15,699 nucleotides of DNA from Clostridiales bacterium (GTDB lineage Bacteria; Bacillota; Clostridia; Oscillospirales; Acutalibacteraceae). The translations under genes were made by a program, and so were the position numbers. Under the pieces are notes generated by a model that saw nothing but the letters and a program-made list of their open reading frames with translations, was not told where the DNA came from and did not search any database. Every line of letters begins with the position of its first letter. Within the stretch, counting starts at the first letter, position 1. The stretch is taken from positions 1-15,699 of the forward strand of contig JAHZIE010000057.1 in assembly GCA_019419895.1 (NCBI GenBank), given 5' to 3'. This document shows, piece after piece, positions 1 through 6,995 of this stretch.

Positions 1-292
1 AATCCAGGCCGATTTCTCCAATGGCAACCACCTTTTGATTGGTGGAAGCCATCTCCCGCAGCTTTTCCAGATAACCCTCTCCCGCGCTCAGGGCGTCAAT
101 GGGGTGGATACCCACAGCCGCCCATAAAAAAGGATAGGCATCAGCCAGCTGAAGGCATTTTTCGGCGCTGTCCAGGTTACAGGCCGCGTTGACAACGCCG
201 CATACTCCCTTGTCCGGAAGGGAAGATAGCAGGACGTCCCTGTCCTGGTCAAAGGCTTCGTCGTCATAGTGGGCATGAGTATCAAAAATCAT
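1..292 (-). CDS. tatD: TatD family metal-dependent hydrolase/DNase, N-terminal part (runs off the left edge)
   Basis: The first 97 residues are present; the rest lies beyond base 1. TatD proteins are TIM-barrel metal-dependent hydrolases with 3'-5' exonuclease or deoxyribonuclease activity, usually about 255 residues and cytoplasmic. The translation starts MIFDTHAHYD, giving the first metal-binding pair His6 and His8. It continues with VGIHP (His63) and ends at GEIGLD, where Glu93 is the expected bridging metal ligand. The ATG at 290-292 is chosen because the family begins almost exactly there. An AAGGAGAG ribosome binding site lies about 10-14 bases upstream, a slightly long spacing. The gene follows metG in the same direction, an order known from other Firmicutes (B. 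subtilis metS-yabD), so it may be cotranscribed by read-through of the hairpin at 332-368. Confidence 0.93.
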   Translation of the reverse strand, partial: MIFDTHAHYDDEAFDQDRDVLLSSLPDKGVCGVVNAACNLDSAEKCLQLADAYPFLWAAVGIHPIDALSAGEGYLEKLREMASTNQKVVAIGEIGLD

Positions 293-331
293 GGGTCGTT
301 GATTCTCTCCTTATGTAATATAAATTCTTGG

Positions 332-368
332 AAAAGGCACGGCTGCCCCAAAGAAAAGCAGCCGTGCC
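332..368 (-). terminator. Hairpin after metG, probable terminator or attenuating hairpin before tatD
   Basis: A perfect 11-bp stem (336-346 paired with 358-368, GGCACGGCTGC type) with an 11-base loop is followed on the minus strand by only four T residues. It sits 18 bases past the metG stop codon. The short T tract suggests partial termination, which would allow some read-through into tatD. Confidence 0.6.
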
Positions 369-386
369 CGCCAGTGAGAAATATTT

Positions 387-2336
387 TTATCTCAGACGTC
401 CGCCCACAGGCAGGCCGTCGGCAAACAGAACCTTTACGCCGCCGTCGTCCGTATCGGAAGCGAGCAGCATGCCGTTGCTTTCCACACCGCACAGCACTGC
501 GGGCGCAAGGTTTGCGATCACGATAATATTGTGGCCGATGAGATCCTCCGGTGTATAGAATTTCGCGATTCCAGAGACAATCACCCGCTCGCCTTTTCCG
601 TCATCCAATGTCAGCTTCAACAGCTTTTTTGCTCTCTTAACAGGTTCACATGCAACCACTTTGGCAACGCGAAGCTCGACCTTCTGAAAATCATCGATTT
701 TGATTTGAGGCAGTTCGGGCTCTTCCGGCTGACTGTCGGCCGCGGCAGTCTTCTCCTCAGGTTTTTTCAGGAGAATTTCATCCAGGGCGGCGATCTCCTT
801 TGCCACGTCAATGCGGGGAAAGAGGATTTCTCCTTTGGAGATAACGGCCTCAGCCGGGAGCAGCCCCCATTCAGAAGTGGTCTCCCATGCGGCCAGCGCG
901 GGGGTAACACCCAGCTGGCGTTGGATTTTTGGAGAGGTTTCCGGCAAGAAGGGGGCGATGAAGATAGAAATGATACGGAGGCTTTCCGCCAAATTGTAGA
1001 GAACTGTGGCAAGACGGGCAGATTTTTCCGGATCCTTTCCAAGCGCCCATGGCGCTGTTTCATCAATATACTTGTTGGTACGGGAAATCAGGCTCCAGAT
1101 GCTGGAGAGGGCGGTGGAGAACTGGAAGTTATCCATGCTGGATTCCACCTTTTCCCGAATGGAAAGGGCAAGGCTGATAAGCTCGTCGTCAACCGGCTCT
1201 TTTTCCCGATCGGCAGGCAGTTTCCCACCAAAATATTTTTCCGCCATGGCCCCGGTGCGGGACATGAGATTGCCCAAATCGTTGGCAAGATCGGAATTGA
1301 TGCGGTTGATCAGCGCCTCATTGGTAAAATTACCGTCGGCGCCAAAGGGGATCTCCCTGAGAAGGTAATAACGGATGGCGTCGACGCCATAGCGGTCGCA
1401 CAGGACCACAGGATCCACCACATTGCCTTTTGATTTTGACATTTTGCTTCCATCCCCGAAGAGAAGCCACCCGTGACCATACACCTGCTTGGGCAGTGGA
1501 AGCTCCAGAGCCATCAGGATGGCGGGCCAGATAATGGTGTGGAAACGGACAATTTCCTTTCCGACAAAATGAACGTCGGCGGGCCAATATTTCCGGTAAT
1601 CACTGTCGTCATCGGAGCCGTAGCCCATGGCGGTGATGTAGTTGGTGAGGGCGTCCATCCAAACATAAACCACATGCTTGGGATCAAAATCAACAGGGAT
1701 CCCCCAGGAGATGCTGGTGCGGGTGACGCAAAGATCATCCAGGCCCGATTTAATGAACTGGATCATCTCATTTTTTCTGCTTTCCGGCTGAATAAAATGG
1801 GGTTCCCGCTCATAAAGCTCCAGCAGGCGGTCGGCATATTTGGAAAGACGGAAAAAATAGGCTTCCTCGCTGCCCCATTTGACCTCCCGGCCGCAGTCGG
1901 GGCATTTCCCGTCCACCAGCTGGGTCTCAGTCCAGAAGGATTCACAGGGGGTGCAGTACCAGCCCTCGTATTTCCCTTTATAAATTTCTCCTTTGTCGTA
2001 CAGTTCTTTAAAAATCTTCTGTACGCTCTTGACATGGTAATCGTCGGTGGTGCGGATGAAACGGTCGTTGGAAATATTCAGAAGCTTCCACAGCTTTTGA
2101 AAATTGGCCACGATCTTGTCCACATATTCCTTTGGGGATACCCCTTCTTTTTCCGCGTTTGTCTGAATTTTCTGCCCATGCTCATCTGTTCCGGTCAAAA
2201 ACATGACGTCATAGCCCTGCTGCCTTTTGTAGCGGGCGATTGCGTCCGCGGCCACAGTACAGTAGCTGTGGCCGATATGGGCATTCCCCGAGGGATAATA
2301 GATGGGGGTGGTAATATAAAATGTTTTTTTGTCCAT
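387..2336 (-). CDS. metG: Methionyl-tRNA synthetase
   Basis: Charges tRNA-Met with methionine in the cytoplasm. The 649-residue protein has the class I signatures HIGH at residues 20-23 and KMSKS at 298-302. It has a zinc knuckle of two CxxC pairs (C128/C131 and C145/C148), an anticodon-binding helical domain after about residue 350, and a C-terminal EMAP/Trbp-like tRNA-binding domain from about residue 540 (DFQKVELRVAKV). This is the full-length Bacillus/Clostridium form with the fused dimerisation domain. The open frame extends upstream to 2438, but the start at 2334-2336 is preferred because homologues begin near MDKKTFYITTPIYYP and a GGAGG site sits about 4 bases before this ATG. It has its own promoter and a structured leader of about 100 bases without T-box motifs. 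Confidence 0.98.
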   Translation of the reverse strand: MDKKTFYITTPIYYPSGNAHIGHSYCTVAADAIARYKRQQGYDVMFLTGTDEHGQKIQTNAEKEGVSPKEYVDKIVANFQKLWKLLNISNDRFIRTTDDYHVKSVQKIFKELYDKGEIYKGKYEGWYCTPCESFWTETQLVDGKCPDCGREVKWGSEEAYFFRLSKYADRLLELYEREPHFIQPESRKNEMIQFIKSGLDDLCVTRTSISWGIPVDFDPKHVVYVWMDALTNYITAMGYGSDDDSDYRKYWPADVHFVGKEIVRFHTIIWPAILMALELPLPKQVYGHGWLLFGDGSKMSKSKGNVVDPVVLCDRYGVDAIRYYLLREIPFGADGNFTNEALINRINSDLANDLGNLMSRTGAMAEKYFGGKLPADREKEPVDDELISLALSIREKVESSMDNFQFSTALSSIWSLISRTNKYIDETAPWALGKDPEKSARLATVLYNLAESLRIISIFIAPFLPETSPKIQRQLGVTPALAAWETTSEWGLLPAEAVISKGEILFPRIDVAKEIAALDEILLKKPEEKTAAADSQPEEPELPQIKIDDFQKVELRVAKVVACEPVKRAKKLLKLTLDDGKGERVIVSGIAKFYTPEDLIGHNIIVIANLAPAVLCGVESNGMLLASDTDDGGVKVLFADGLPVGGRLR

Positions 2337-2393
2337 AACTCCTCCGTCCTCCTGCGGGCCCCGATGGTGCTGACAGGACCGGTACACACGCAG

Positions 2394-2419
2394 GTCCCGC
2401 TTCTTCCGGCGAGCGGGAC
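2394..2419 (-). promoter_or_regulatory. Hairpin in the metG 5' leader
   Basis: A perfect 8-bp stem (2394-2401 with 2412-2419, GTCCCGCT/AGCGGGAC) closes a 10-base loop within the predicted metG leader. The downstream arm can alternatively pair with other leader segments (see findings), so a regulatory role is possible but unproven. No T-box consensus or known riboswitch was recognised. Confidence 0.45.
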
Positions 2420-2445
2420 GCCTGATACAAAGTGACAATATTATT

Positions 2446-2473
2446 ATTATACCATTTTCACTGTTGAATTCAA
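2446..2473 (-). promoter_or_regulatory. Predicted sigma-A promoter of metG (extended -10)
   Basis: On the minus strand TTGAAT (2468-2473) and TATAAT (2446-2451) are separated by 16 bases, and the -10 is preceded by TGG, forming an extended -10. Transcription would start near 2438, leaving a leader of about 100 bases before the metG ATG. The promoter lies directly after the terminator at 2483-2508. Confidence 0.75.
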
Positions 2474-2482
2474 GAAGAAGAG

Positions 2483-2508
2483 CGAAAAACCGGGACCCCG
2501 GTTTTTCG
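2483..2508 (-). terminator. Symmetrical intrinsic terminator downstream of the 38-residue peptide gene
   Basis: An inverted repeat CGAAAAACCGGG / CCCGGTTTTTCG has 12 bases per arm and a loop of about 2-4 bases. It sits 3 bases past the stop codon of the small membrane peptide and supplies a TTTTT tract on the minus strand. It insulates the metG promoter, which begins 10 bases further on. By symmetry it could also act on the plus strand. Confidence 0.8.
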
Positions 2509-2510
2509 TC

Positions 2511-2627
2511 TTATACCAGCACGCTGAACAGAACGGAAAGTATCATCAATACGGCGATTGCGCCCGCGACAATACGGATAAGAAGCTTCCGACGGGCCTG
2601 TGGACTTCTTTTTTTGCTCTGACTCAT
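2511..2627 (-). CDS. Small single-pass membrane peptide, 38 residues, function unknown
   Basis: The 38-codon frame starts MSQSKKRSPQARRK and continues into one hydrophobic helix (about residues 16-38, rich in I, V, A, L), ending at the C-terminus. The basic N-terminus predicts a cytoplasmic N-terminus with the helix as a membrane anchor. Three things support a real gene: a promoter TTGAAT-17-TAAAAT upstream, an AAAGG ribosome binding site 9 bases before the ATG, and a terminator 3 bases after the stop. Small membrane peptides with a lysine/arginine-rich start are common in Clostridia but generally unassigned. It forms its own transcription unit between the dockerin protein gene and metG. I do not recognise a named family. 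Confidence 0.72.
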   Translation of the reverse strand: MSQSKKRSPQARRKLLIRIVAGAIAVLMILSVLFSVLV

Positions 2628-2684
2628 GGCAAACGACCTTTCTCTATTTTGGATGGCTGAAAAGGATCAGCCGTTTAATTCTCT

Positions 2685-2713
2685 ATTTTAGGTCATAAAT
2701 ATGAATAATTCAA
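2685..2713 (-). promoter_or_regulatory. Predicted sigma-A promoter of the 38-residue peptide gene
   Basis: On the minus strand TTGAAT (2708-2713) and TAAAAT (2685-2690) are separated by exactly 17 bases. The leader of about 50 bases contains a small GGCTGATCC/CAGCC hairpin. The 10-base sequence TCTCTATTTT occurs twice on the plus strand (2641-2650 and 2680-2689), once over this -10 element and once just upstream of the ribosome binding site. Confidence 0.7.
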
Positions 2714-2728
2714 GAAAAAGGGGAAATT

Positions 2729-5347
2729 TCAGTTTCCATGAGTCCGTTTGTAACAGTACATCAGATAGAGATCAATGGAATTGACGCGCCCGTCCTGATT
2801 GACGTCGGATACCGACTGGGCGAGGGGCGCCAGGGGAACCCTTTCCAGAAGCTGATCTTTAAGAAGGCTGCAATCCTTTTCCGTCAGCTTACCGTCTCCA
2901 TTCAAATCCATGGGAACCAGAAAAATCAGCCTGTCGACGGCTTTCCCTTCCTGGAGCAGTTCGATGGCCATGCCTGTTCCCACATAACCAGTGTCCTGAG
3001 GTTCGCCCTCGGCTGAGACGATCCGGATAACGCCGTTTCCGGAAAAGCCGCGGATTGCTTTGGATATCACGGTTTTCAAAGGAAAACCGGTGACGGTGTT
3101 ATGCTGCCGGTCGATGGTGTAAATCTCGCTGGAAAGAAGATTGGAGGGATCGCTTTCATCGCGGATATAAAAGGATAATTGATAGGTGTGCTTTTCATAT
3201 TCGGCAGTGATAAAGAAAGAGCCGGTTCCATGGCAGGCCAGGGAGCCTCCGGGTGTGACAGAGGCGGAAGCCTTATTGGAGGAAGAAAATCTCACCTGTG
3301 AAAGAAGTTCATCCGACCCGGCCTCTCGGACCAGGAGCTGTATGGTATCGCCCTTTGACAGGATTGTTGGGGAATAAACAGGGTATTCAACACCGGAGTC
3401 ATCCTCCACATAGCGGTAAGAAAAGGTTAGGGAGGGCGCGGGTTCGGAGGAGGTTGTCAGTTTAGCGGAAGATATACGGTAGCTGACAGAGGCGGGCATC
3501 CCCTGGTTATCGGTTAAGTTTTCTACCGTTACCTCAAAAGAAGCGCGGTTCCTGTCCGACGGAGCGGGAAAAATCAAAAGCTGACCTTCTCTTTCCAGAC
3601 CATTTTCATAGGTATAAACAGCAGAGCCTTTAGACGAGGCGACTGTGACAACCGGTGAGGAGTCCGAAAAGGAGAGAACGCTGGGATTGAGACGAAAACT
3701 CCATTGGGAAAGAGACGAGAGAACCTCTGAAGGAAAGCTTCCTCCTGCCGGCCAGGCCGCGCCAGGGAGGGAAGAGGAAGCCTTTCCAGTGAGGCCTATG
3801 GAGGAAAGCAGTTGTTCCCCGTTCTGATATAAGCCCATGGACGCGCTCTCCTGAAAGGAAAGAAGGGCCTGCTGCTCCTGCGGTGCGCCGCTGGAAAAGA
3901 TATTGGAAATCATTTTGGAAAACGGCTGGTTCCCATGAGGCTGCCGGCCATTGGATTGACGTCCATGAGAGAAAGTCCTGGTGATGGAATCATCATACAA
4001 AGACTCCGCCGATGACAGCTCGGCTCCGGAAACCAGCTGGGACAGCATGGATTTATTTTGGAAGAAACGGGCTTTCGCCGCGGCCTGGGCCGCTTTTGCG
4101 TGTTCCAGCTTAATCTGCGGGAGACCGGCGGCTGCGCGGAAAAAATTGAACATTCTTTTTCCATCGTCAAGAACAATGGGGGAGACGGTTCCGTTGGTTT
4201 CAGCCAGAAAAAGATCATCGATATGGGTGCCGGAATTTCCGTTATGAGGCTGTGCCTCATCCCAGAGGGCCTGTAGCTCTGACGGGGATAATTGATTGTC
4301 CATTGAAAAATTGTGTACCGTCGGGATTTCGTCCTCCTCCCTTTGAAGCTCTGTCAGGAAAAGGGAGCCATTGGAAAGGGAGAGGGCATAAACCTGGGAG
4401 GAGAGGGAAAATATCTCCTTGCAGCCTGTCTCGTTTTTAGGAATAAAATAACCTTTGGATTGGGATTGACAGGAATAGAAAAACAGGGAACCATCCTCCT
4501 CCATTCCCAGAAGGGAGGAGGATGTCTCATCATAAAAGGGGCGGAGCTGCGGTGAAAGGCCGGAAAGAATTTTTTCCGCTTTTTGCCCCTCTGTTAAATG
4601 GAACACCTCGCCCTTGTCGCTGGATAGGTATTGCTCTGCAATCAGTTCATACCGGACGCCGGATTGGGAGGAAGGAAAGGAGATTACTGTCAGGGAAGAC
4701 AGGAGGTTTTGGACATCCTGCCGCAGATCCAATATGCAGGCTCCGCCGGACAGGGAAAGGACAGCCTTTCTGCCGCTGGGTGAAACAGAAAAGGAAAGAA
4801 TTTTGGAGTTTAAGGCTTTGGAGGCGATCAATTCGCCGTTTCCGGAACAGAGCCGGAGTTCATTGGTATGGTATTTATCTGTGTAAAGAAAATAACCGGA
4901 GGGGAGGAGAAGAAAGCAGCCTTCGGCGGGCTGGATGCCTTCCACCTTGCTTTGGGACAGTATCTGCCCAGTCTGTATGGAAAGCTCAGCAGTGAATAAG
5001 TTTTTGATAAGGGTGTCTGTGTCCGGATCCGCCTGGACGGAAAATCCATAGACAAAGCACTTCCCGTCCACCATTTGAAGTCCGGAGTAGGGATGCGGAA
5101 GGGATGACTGGCGGCAGCTTCCATCGGGAGAGAGAAGGGAAAGATAGGAAGCTGATTGGGAGGTCTCCAGTAAAAAGGCGGCCTGATAGGGAGAAATCCG
5201 CACCGGACGCAGATTTCCTCCGTGAAAAGGAAGGGAAGAGGAATGTCCCTCCGCGTGTGCGGTCTGCGGGATGGGAAGGGAATTTTGAAGAAATAAAAGG
5301 CAGAGAGCACACACAAACAGCTTGAACATTGGGCGGAACCGTTTCAT
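2729..5347 (-). CDS. Secreted multidomain protein with CAP-like segment and C-terminal dockerin
   Basis: An 872-residue exported protein. Residues 1-32 form a signal peptide (KRFR start, hydrophobic core, AHA|E cleavage). Residues about 35-340 are beta-rich with recurring short strands, compatible with a propeller-like fold, but no family is assigned. Residues 398-460 resemble the start of a CAP/SCP domain (NFFRAAAGLP, then alanine-rich helix, SH at 460-461). Residues 550-735 look like Ig-type beta domains. Residues 741-872 match a beta module plus type I dockerin: calcium loops DLNGDGKLTEKD (814-825) and DVNQDGRVNSID (848-859). The start at 5345-5347 is chosen over the upstream in-frame ATG because it begins the signal peptide and follows GGAGG at 10 bases. 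A dockerin normally binds a cohesin; no cohesin gene is visible here. Domain calls other than signal peptide and dockerin are tentative. Confidence 0.88.
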   Translation of the reverse strand: MKRFRPMFKLFVCALCLLFLQNSLPIPQTAHAEGHSSSLPFHGGNLRPVRISPYQAAFLLETSQSASYLSLLSPDGSCRQSSLPHPYSGLQMVDGKCFVYGFSVQADPDTDTLIKNLFTAELSIQTGQILSQSKVEGIQPAEGCFLLLPSGYFLYTDKYHTNELRLCSGNGELIASKALNSKILSFSVSPSGRKAVLSLSGGACILDLRQDVQNLLSSLTVISFPSSQSGVRYELIAEQYLSSDKGEVFHLTEGQKAEKILSGLSPQLRPFYDETSSSLLGMEEDGSLFFYSCQSQSKGYFIPKNETGCKEIFSLSSQVYALSLSNGSLFLTELQREEDEIPTVHNFSMDNQLSPSELQALWDEAQPHNGNSGTHIDDLFLAETNGTVSPIVLDDGKRMFNFFRAAAGLPQIKLEHAKAAQAAAKARFFQNKSMLSQLVSGAELSSAESLYDDSITRTFSHGRQSNGRQPHGNQPFSKMISNIFSSGAPQEQQALLSFQESASMGLYQNGEQLLSSIGLTGKASSSLPGAAWPAGGSFPSEVLSSLSQWSFRLNPSVLSFSDSSPVVTVASSKGSAVYTYENGLEREGQLLIFPAPSDRNRASFEVTVENLTDNQGMPASVSYRISSAKLTTSSEPAPSLTFSYRYVEDDSGVEYPVYSPTILSKGDTIQLLVREAGSDELLSQVRFSSSNKASASVTPGGSLACHGTGSFFITAEYEKHTYQLSFYIRDESDPSNLLSSEIYTIDRQHNTVTGFPLKTVISKAIRGFSGNGVIRIVSAEGEPQDTGYVGTGMAIELLQEGKAVDRLIFLVPMDLNGDGKLTEKDCSLLKDQLLERVPLAPLAQSVSDVNQDGRVNSIDLYLMYCYKRTHGN

Positions 5348-5547
5348 TTTTGCATCTCCTCCGGTGATTGTACATGATGTCAAACAGATGTTAAGAAAAG
5401 TGTAGCATGTTTTTACCGGAGGAACTGTTTTATGTGCTTTATATTCACAAAATGTAAATAAAAAAAGAAGAGCTGACAGTGCTTAATGAAGAAGCGGGGA
5501 ATCCGCCCTTTTCAGCCGGACAGAGGGCGCTGAGGGAACTGAAAAAT

Positions 5548-5573
5548 CGGCCTGAGCCTGGGGGGAGAGGCCG
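5548..5573 (-). terminator. Minus-strand terminator-like hairpin in the divergent region
   Basis: CGGCCT/AGGCCG arms (5548-5553 and 5568-5573) on the minus strand are followed by ATTTTTC. The stem is only 6 bp and it lies upstream of the likely promoter region of the 872-residue gene. It would stop antisense transcription entering from the aminotransferase side. Weak evidence. Confidence 0.3.
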
Positions 5574-5634
5574 CCGGAAGACAATTGGGGAGGCGTTTTC
5601 AGAAATTCTCCAGAGGAAAAGTGCCGCGGCGTTC

Positions 5635-5663
5635 TTGCGAAAAGGAGACTGGTGTGATAAGAT
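5635..5663 (+). promoter_or_regulatory. Predicted promoter of the aminotransferase-trpS operon
   Basis: TTGCGA (5635-5640) and TAAGAT (5658-5663) are spaced by 17 bases, and TGA directly before the -10 forms an extended -10. Transcription would begin near 5670, giving a leader of about 60 bases before the aminotransferase ATG. Confidence 0.6.
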
Positions 5664-5732
5664 AATACATAATGATCTATGTGGCGACACCGTCTTGACA
5701 AAGGACAGCTTGGAAAGGAAGTTCGAAAGACT

Positions 5733-6923
5733 ATGGAATATCAGTTTTCTCAACGGGTAAAGAATTTAAAGCCTTCCGCCATTCGTGAAATTTTTAAATA
5801 TGCCGCGGATCCCTCGGTGATTTCCCTTTCAGCGGGAAATCCGGCGCCGGAAGCTTTCCCCATGAAGGAAATTTCGGCTATTTCCGCCGATTTGCTGGCC
5901 ACGCATCCGGTGGATGCTTTGCAGTACAGCCTGACGGAGGGATACACCCCTCTGCGGAATACCCTGCGTGATTATATGAAAAAGGAGCACAATGTAGGAC
6001 GTGAATTTGACGATGTTCTCATCACCTCCGGTGCTCAGCAGGTGATGGATCTTCTGACAAAATCAGTCTGTGACGCGGGTGACGTTGTCCTCTGCGAGGC
6101 CCCGAGCTTTATTGGTTCCCTGAATTCCTTCCGTTCCTATCAGGTATCTCTTCATGGGATTCCCATGGAGGAGGACGGCATGGATATGGAGGCCCTTGAG
6201 CATGCCCTTAAAACACAGAAAAATGTGAAATTTATCTATACAATCCCAAATTTTCAAAACCCGTCCGGCATTACCATGAGCCTGGAAAAGCGCCGCCGCA
6301 TGTATGAGCTTGCCAAACAGTACCAGGTCCTGATTGTGGAAGACAATCCTTATGGGGATCTCCGTTTTGCAGGGGAGGATCTGCCGTGCATCAAGTCCAT
6401 GGACGAAGAAGGGGTCGTCGTCTATGCGGGAACCTTTTCAAAGGTGCTCGCCCCCGGTATGAGGGTAGGATACAGTGTGCTTCCCAAGGCGCTCATGGCC
6501 AAAATGGTGGTCTGCAAGCAGGGGGAAGATGTTCACTCAAATATCTGGGCGCAGATTGTAGCCGATGAATTTATGAAGCGCTATGATTTTTCCGCCCATC
6601 TGCAAAGGCTGCGCCATCTGTACCGGGGCAAGGCGGAAAAGGCGATGAAGGCGTTGGATGACTATCTGGTGCCGAACAAGGTGACCTACGCGCCCATTCA
6701 GGGCGGCCTATTCCTGTGGTGTACTCTGCCGGAATCAGCCGATATGCTTGATTTCTGCAAACAGGCTATACAGCGTAAGGTTGCCGTAGTACCGGGAAAC
6801 ACCTTCCTGACCGATGAAAGCGATCCCTGCTCCTCTATCCGTATCAATTATTCCACACCCACCGACGAACAGTTCCTGAGGGGCGTTCAAATATTGGGGC
6901 AGCTGGCTAAGGATGTCCTGTGA
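5733..6923 (+). CDS. PLP-dependent aminotransferase, class I/II (2-aminoadipate/aromatic-type)
   Basis: A 396-residue fold-type I aminotransferase using pyridoxal phosphate in the cytoplasm. Visible motifs are SLSAGNPAPEAFP (31-43), NFQNPSG (173-179, substrate/PLP-binding Asn176), EDNPYGDLR (203-211, with Asp204 for the pyridine nitrogen and Tyr207), and GTFSK (233-237, Lys237 as the Schiff-base lysine) followed by PGMRVGY. This pattern is that of the LysN/MocR-catalytic-domain group without the GntR DNA-binding domain. The group includes 2-aminoadipate, aromatic and branched-chain transaminases, so the substrate cannot be fixed. The start at 5733 (MEYQFSQRVKN) is preferred over 5679: AAGGAAG lies 11 bases upstream and homologues begin here. 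It is followed after 72 bases by trpS, with no terminator between, suggesting an operon. Confidence 0.93.
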   Translation: MEYQFSQRVKNLKPSAIREIFKYAADPSVISLSAGNPAPEAFPMKEISAISADLLATHPVDALQYSLTEGYTPLRNTLRDYMKKEHNVGREFDDVLITSGAQQVMDLLTKSVCDAGDVVLCEAPSFIGSLNSFRSYQVSLHGIPMEEDGMDMEALEHALKTQKNVKFIYTIPNFQNPSGITMSLEKRRRMYELAKQYQVLIVEDNPYGDLRFAGEDLPCIKSMDEEGVVVYAGTFSKVLAPGMRVGYSVLPKALMAKMVVCKQGEDVHSNIWAQIVADEFMKRYDFSAHLQRLRHLYRGKAEKAMKALDDYLVPNKVTYAPIQGGLFLWCTLPESADMLDFCKQAIQRKVAVVPGNTFLTDESDPCSSIRINYSTPTDEQFLRGVQILGQLAKDVL

Positions 6924-6995
6924 GGAAAATGAAAAAGGTCCAATTTCAAATGCGGAAATGGCCGCTGAAAAAATAGAAATGTGAGGAAGCTTGAC

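Noticed and set aside
531..1433. 300-codon plus-strand frame, and a second of 320 codons at 1473-2435
   Set aside because: Both lie antisense to metG in one frame relation, lack ribosome binding sites and read as low-quality protein; they are shadows of the metG codons.
2336..2445. T-box riboswitch ahead of metG
   Set aside because: The leader is too short and the T-box consensus (AGGGTGGNACCGCG) is absent; the same holds for the 72-base gap before trpS.
5479..5760. 93-codon plus-strand frame in the divergent region
   Set aside because: It contains the predicted aminotransferase promoter and overlaps its start, and the translation has no recognisable domain or good ribosome binding site.
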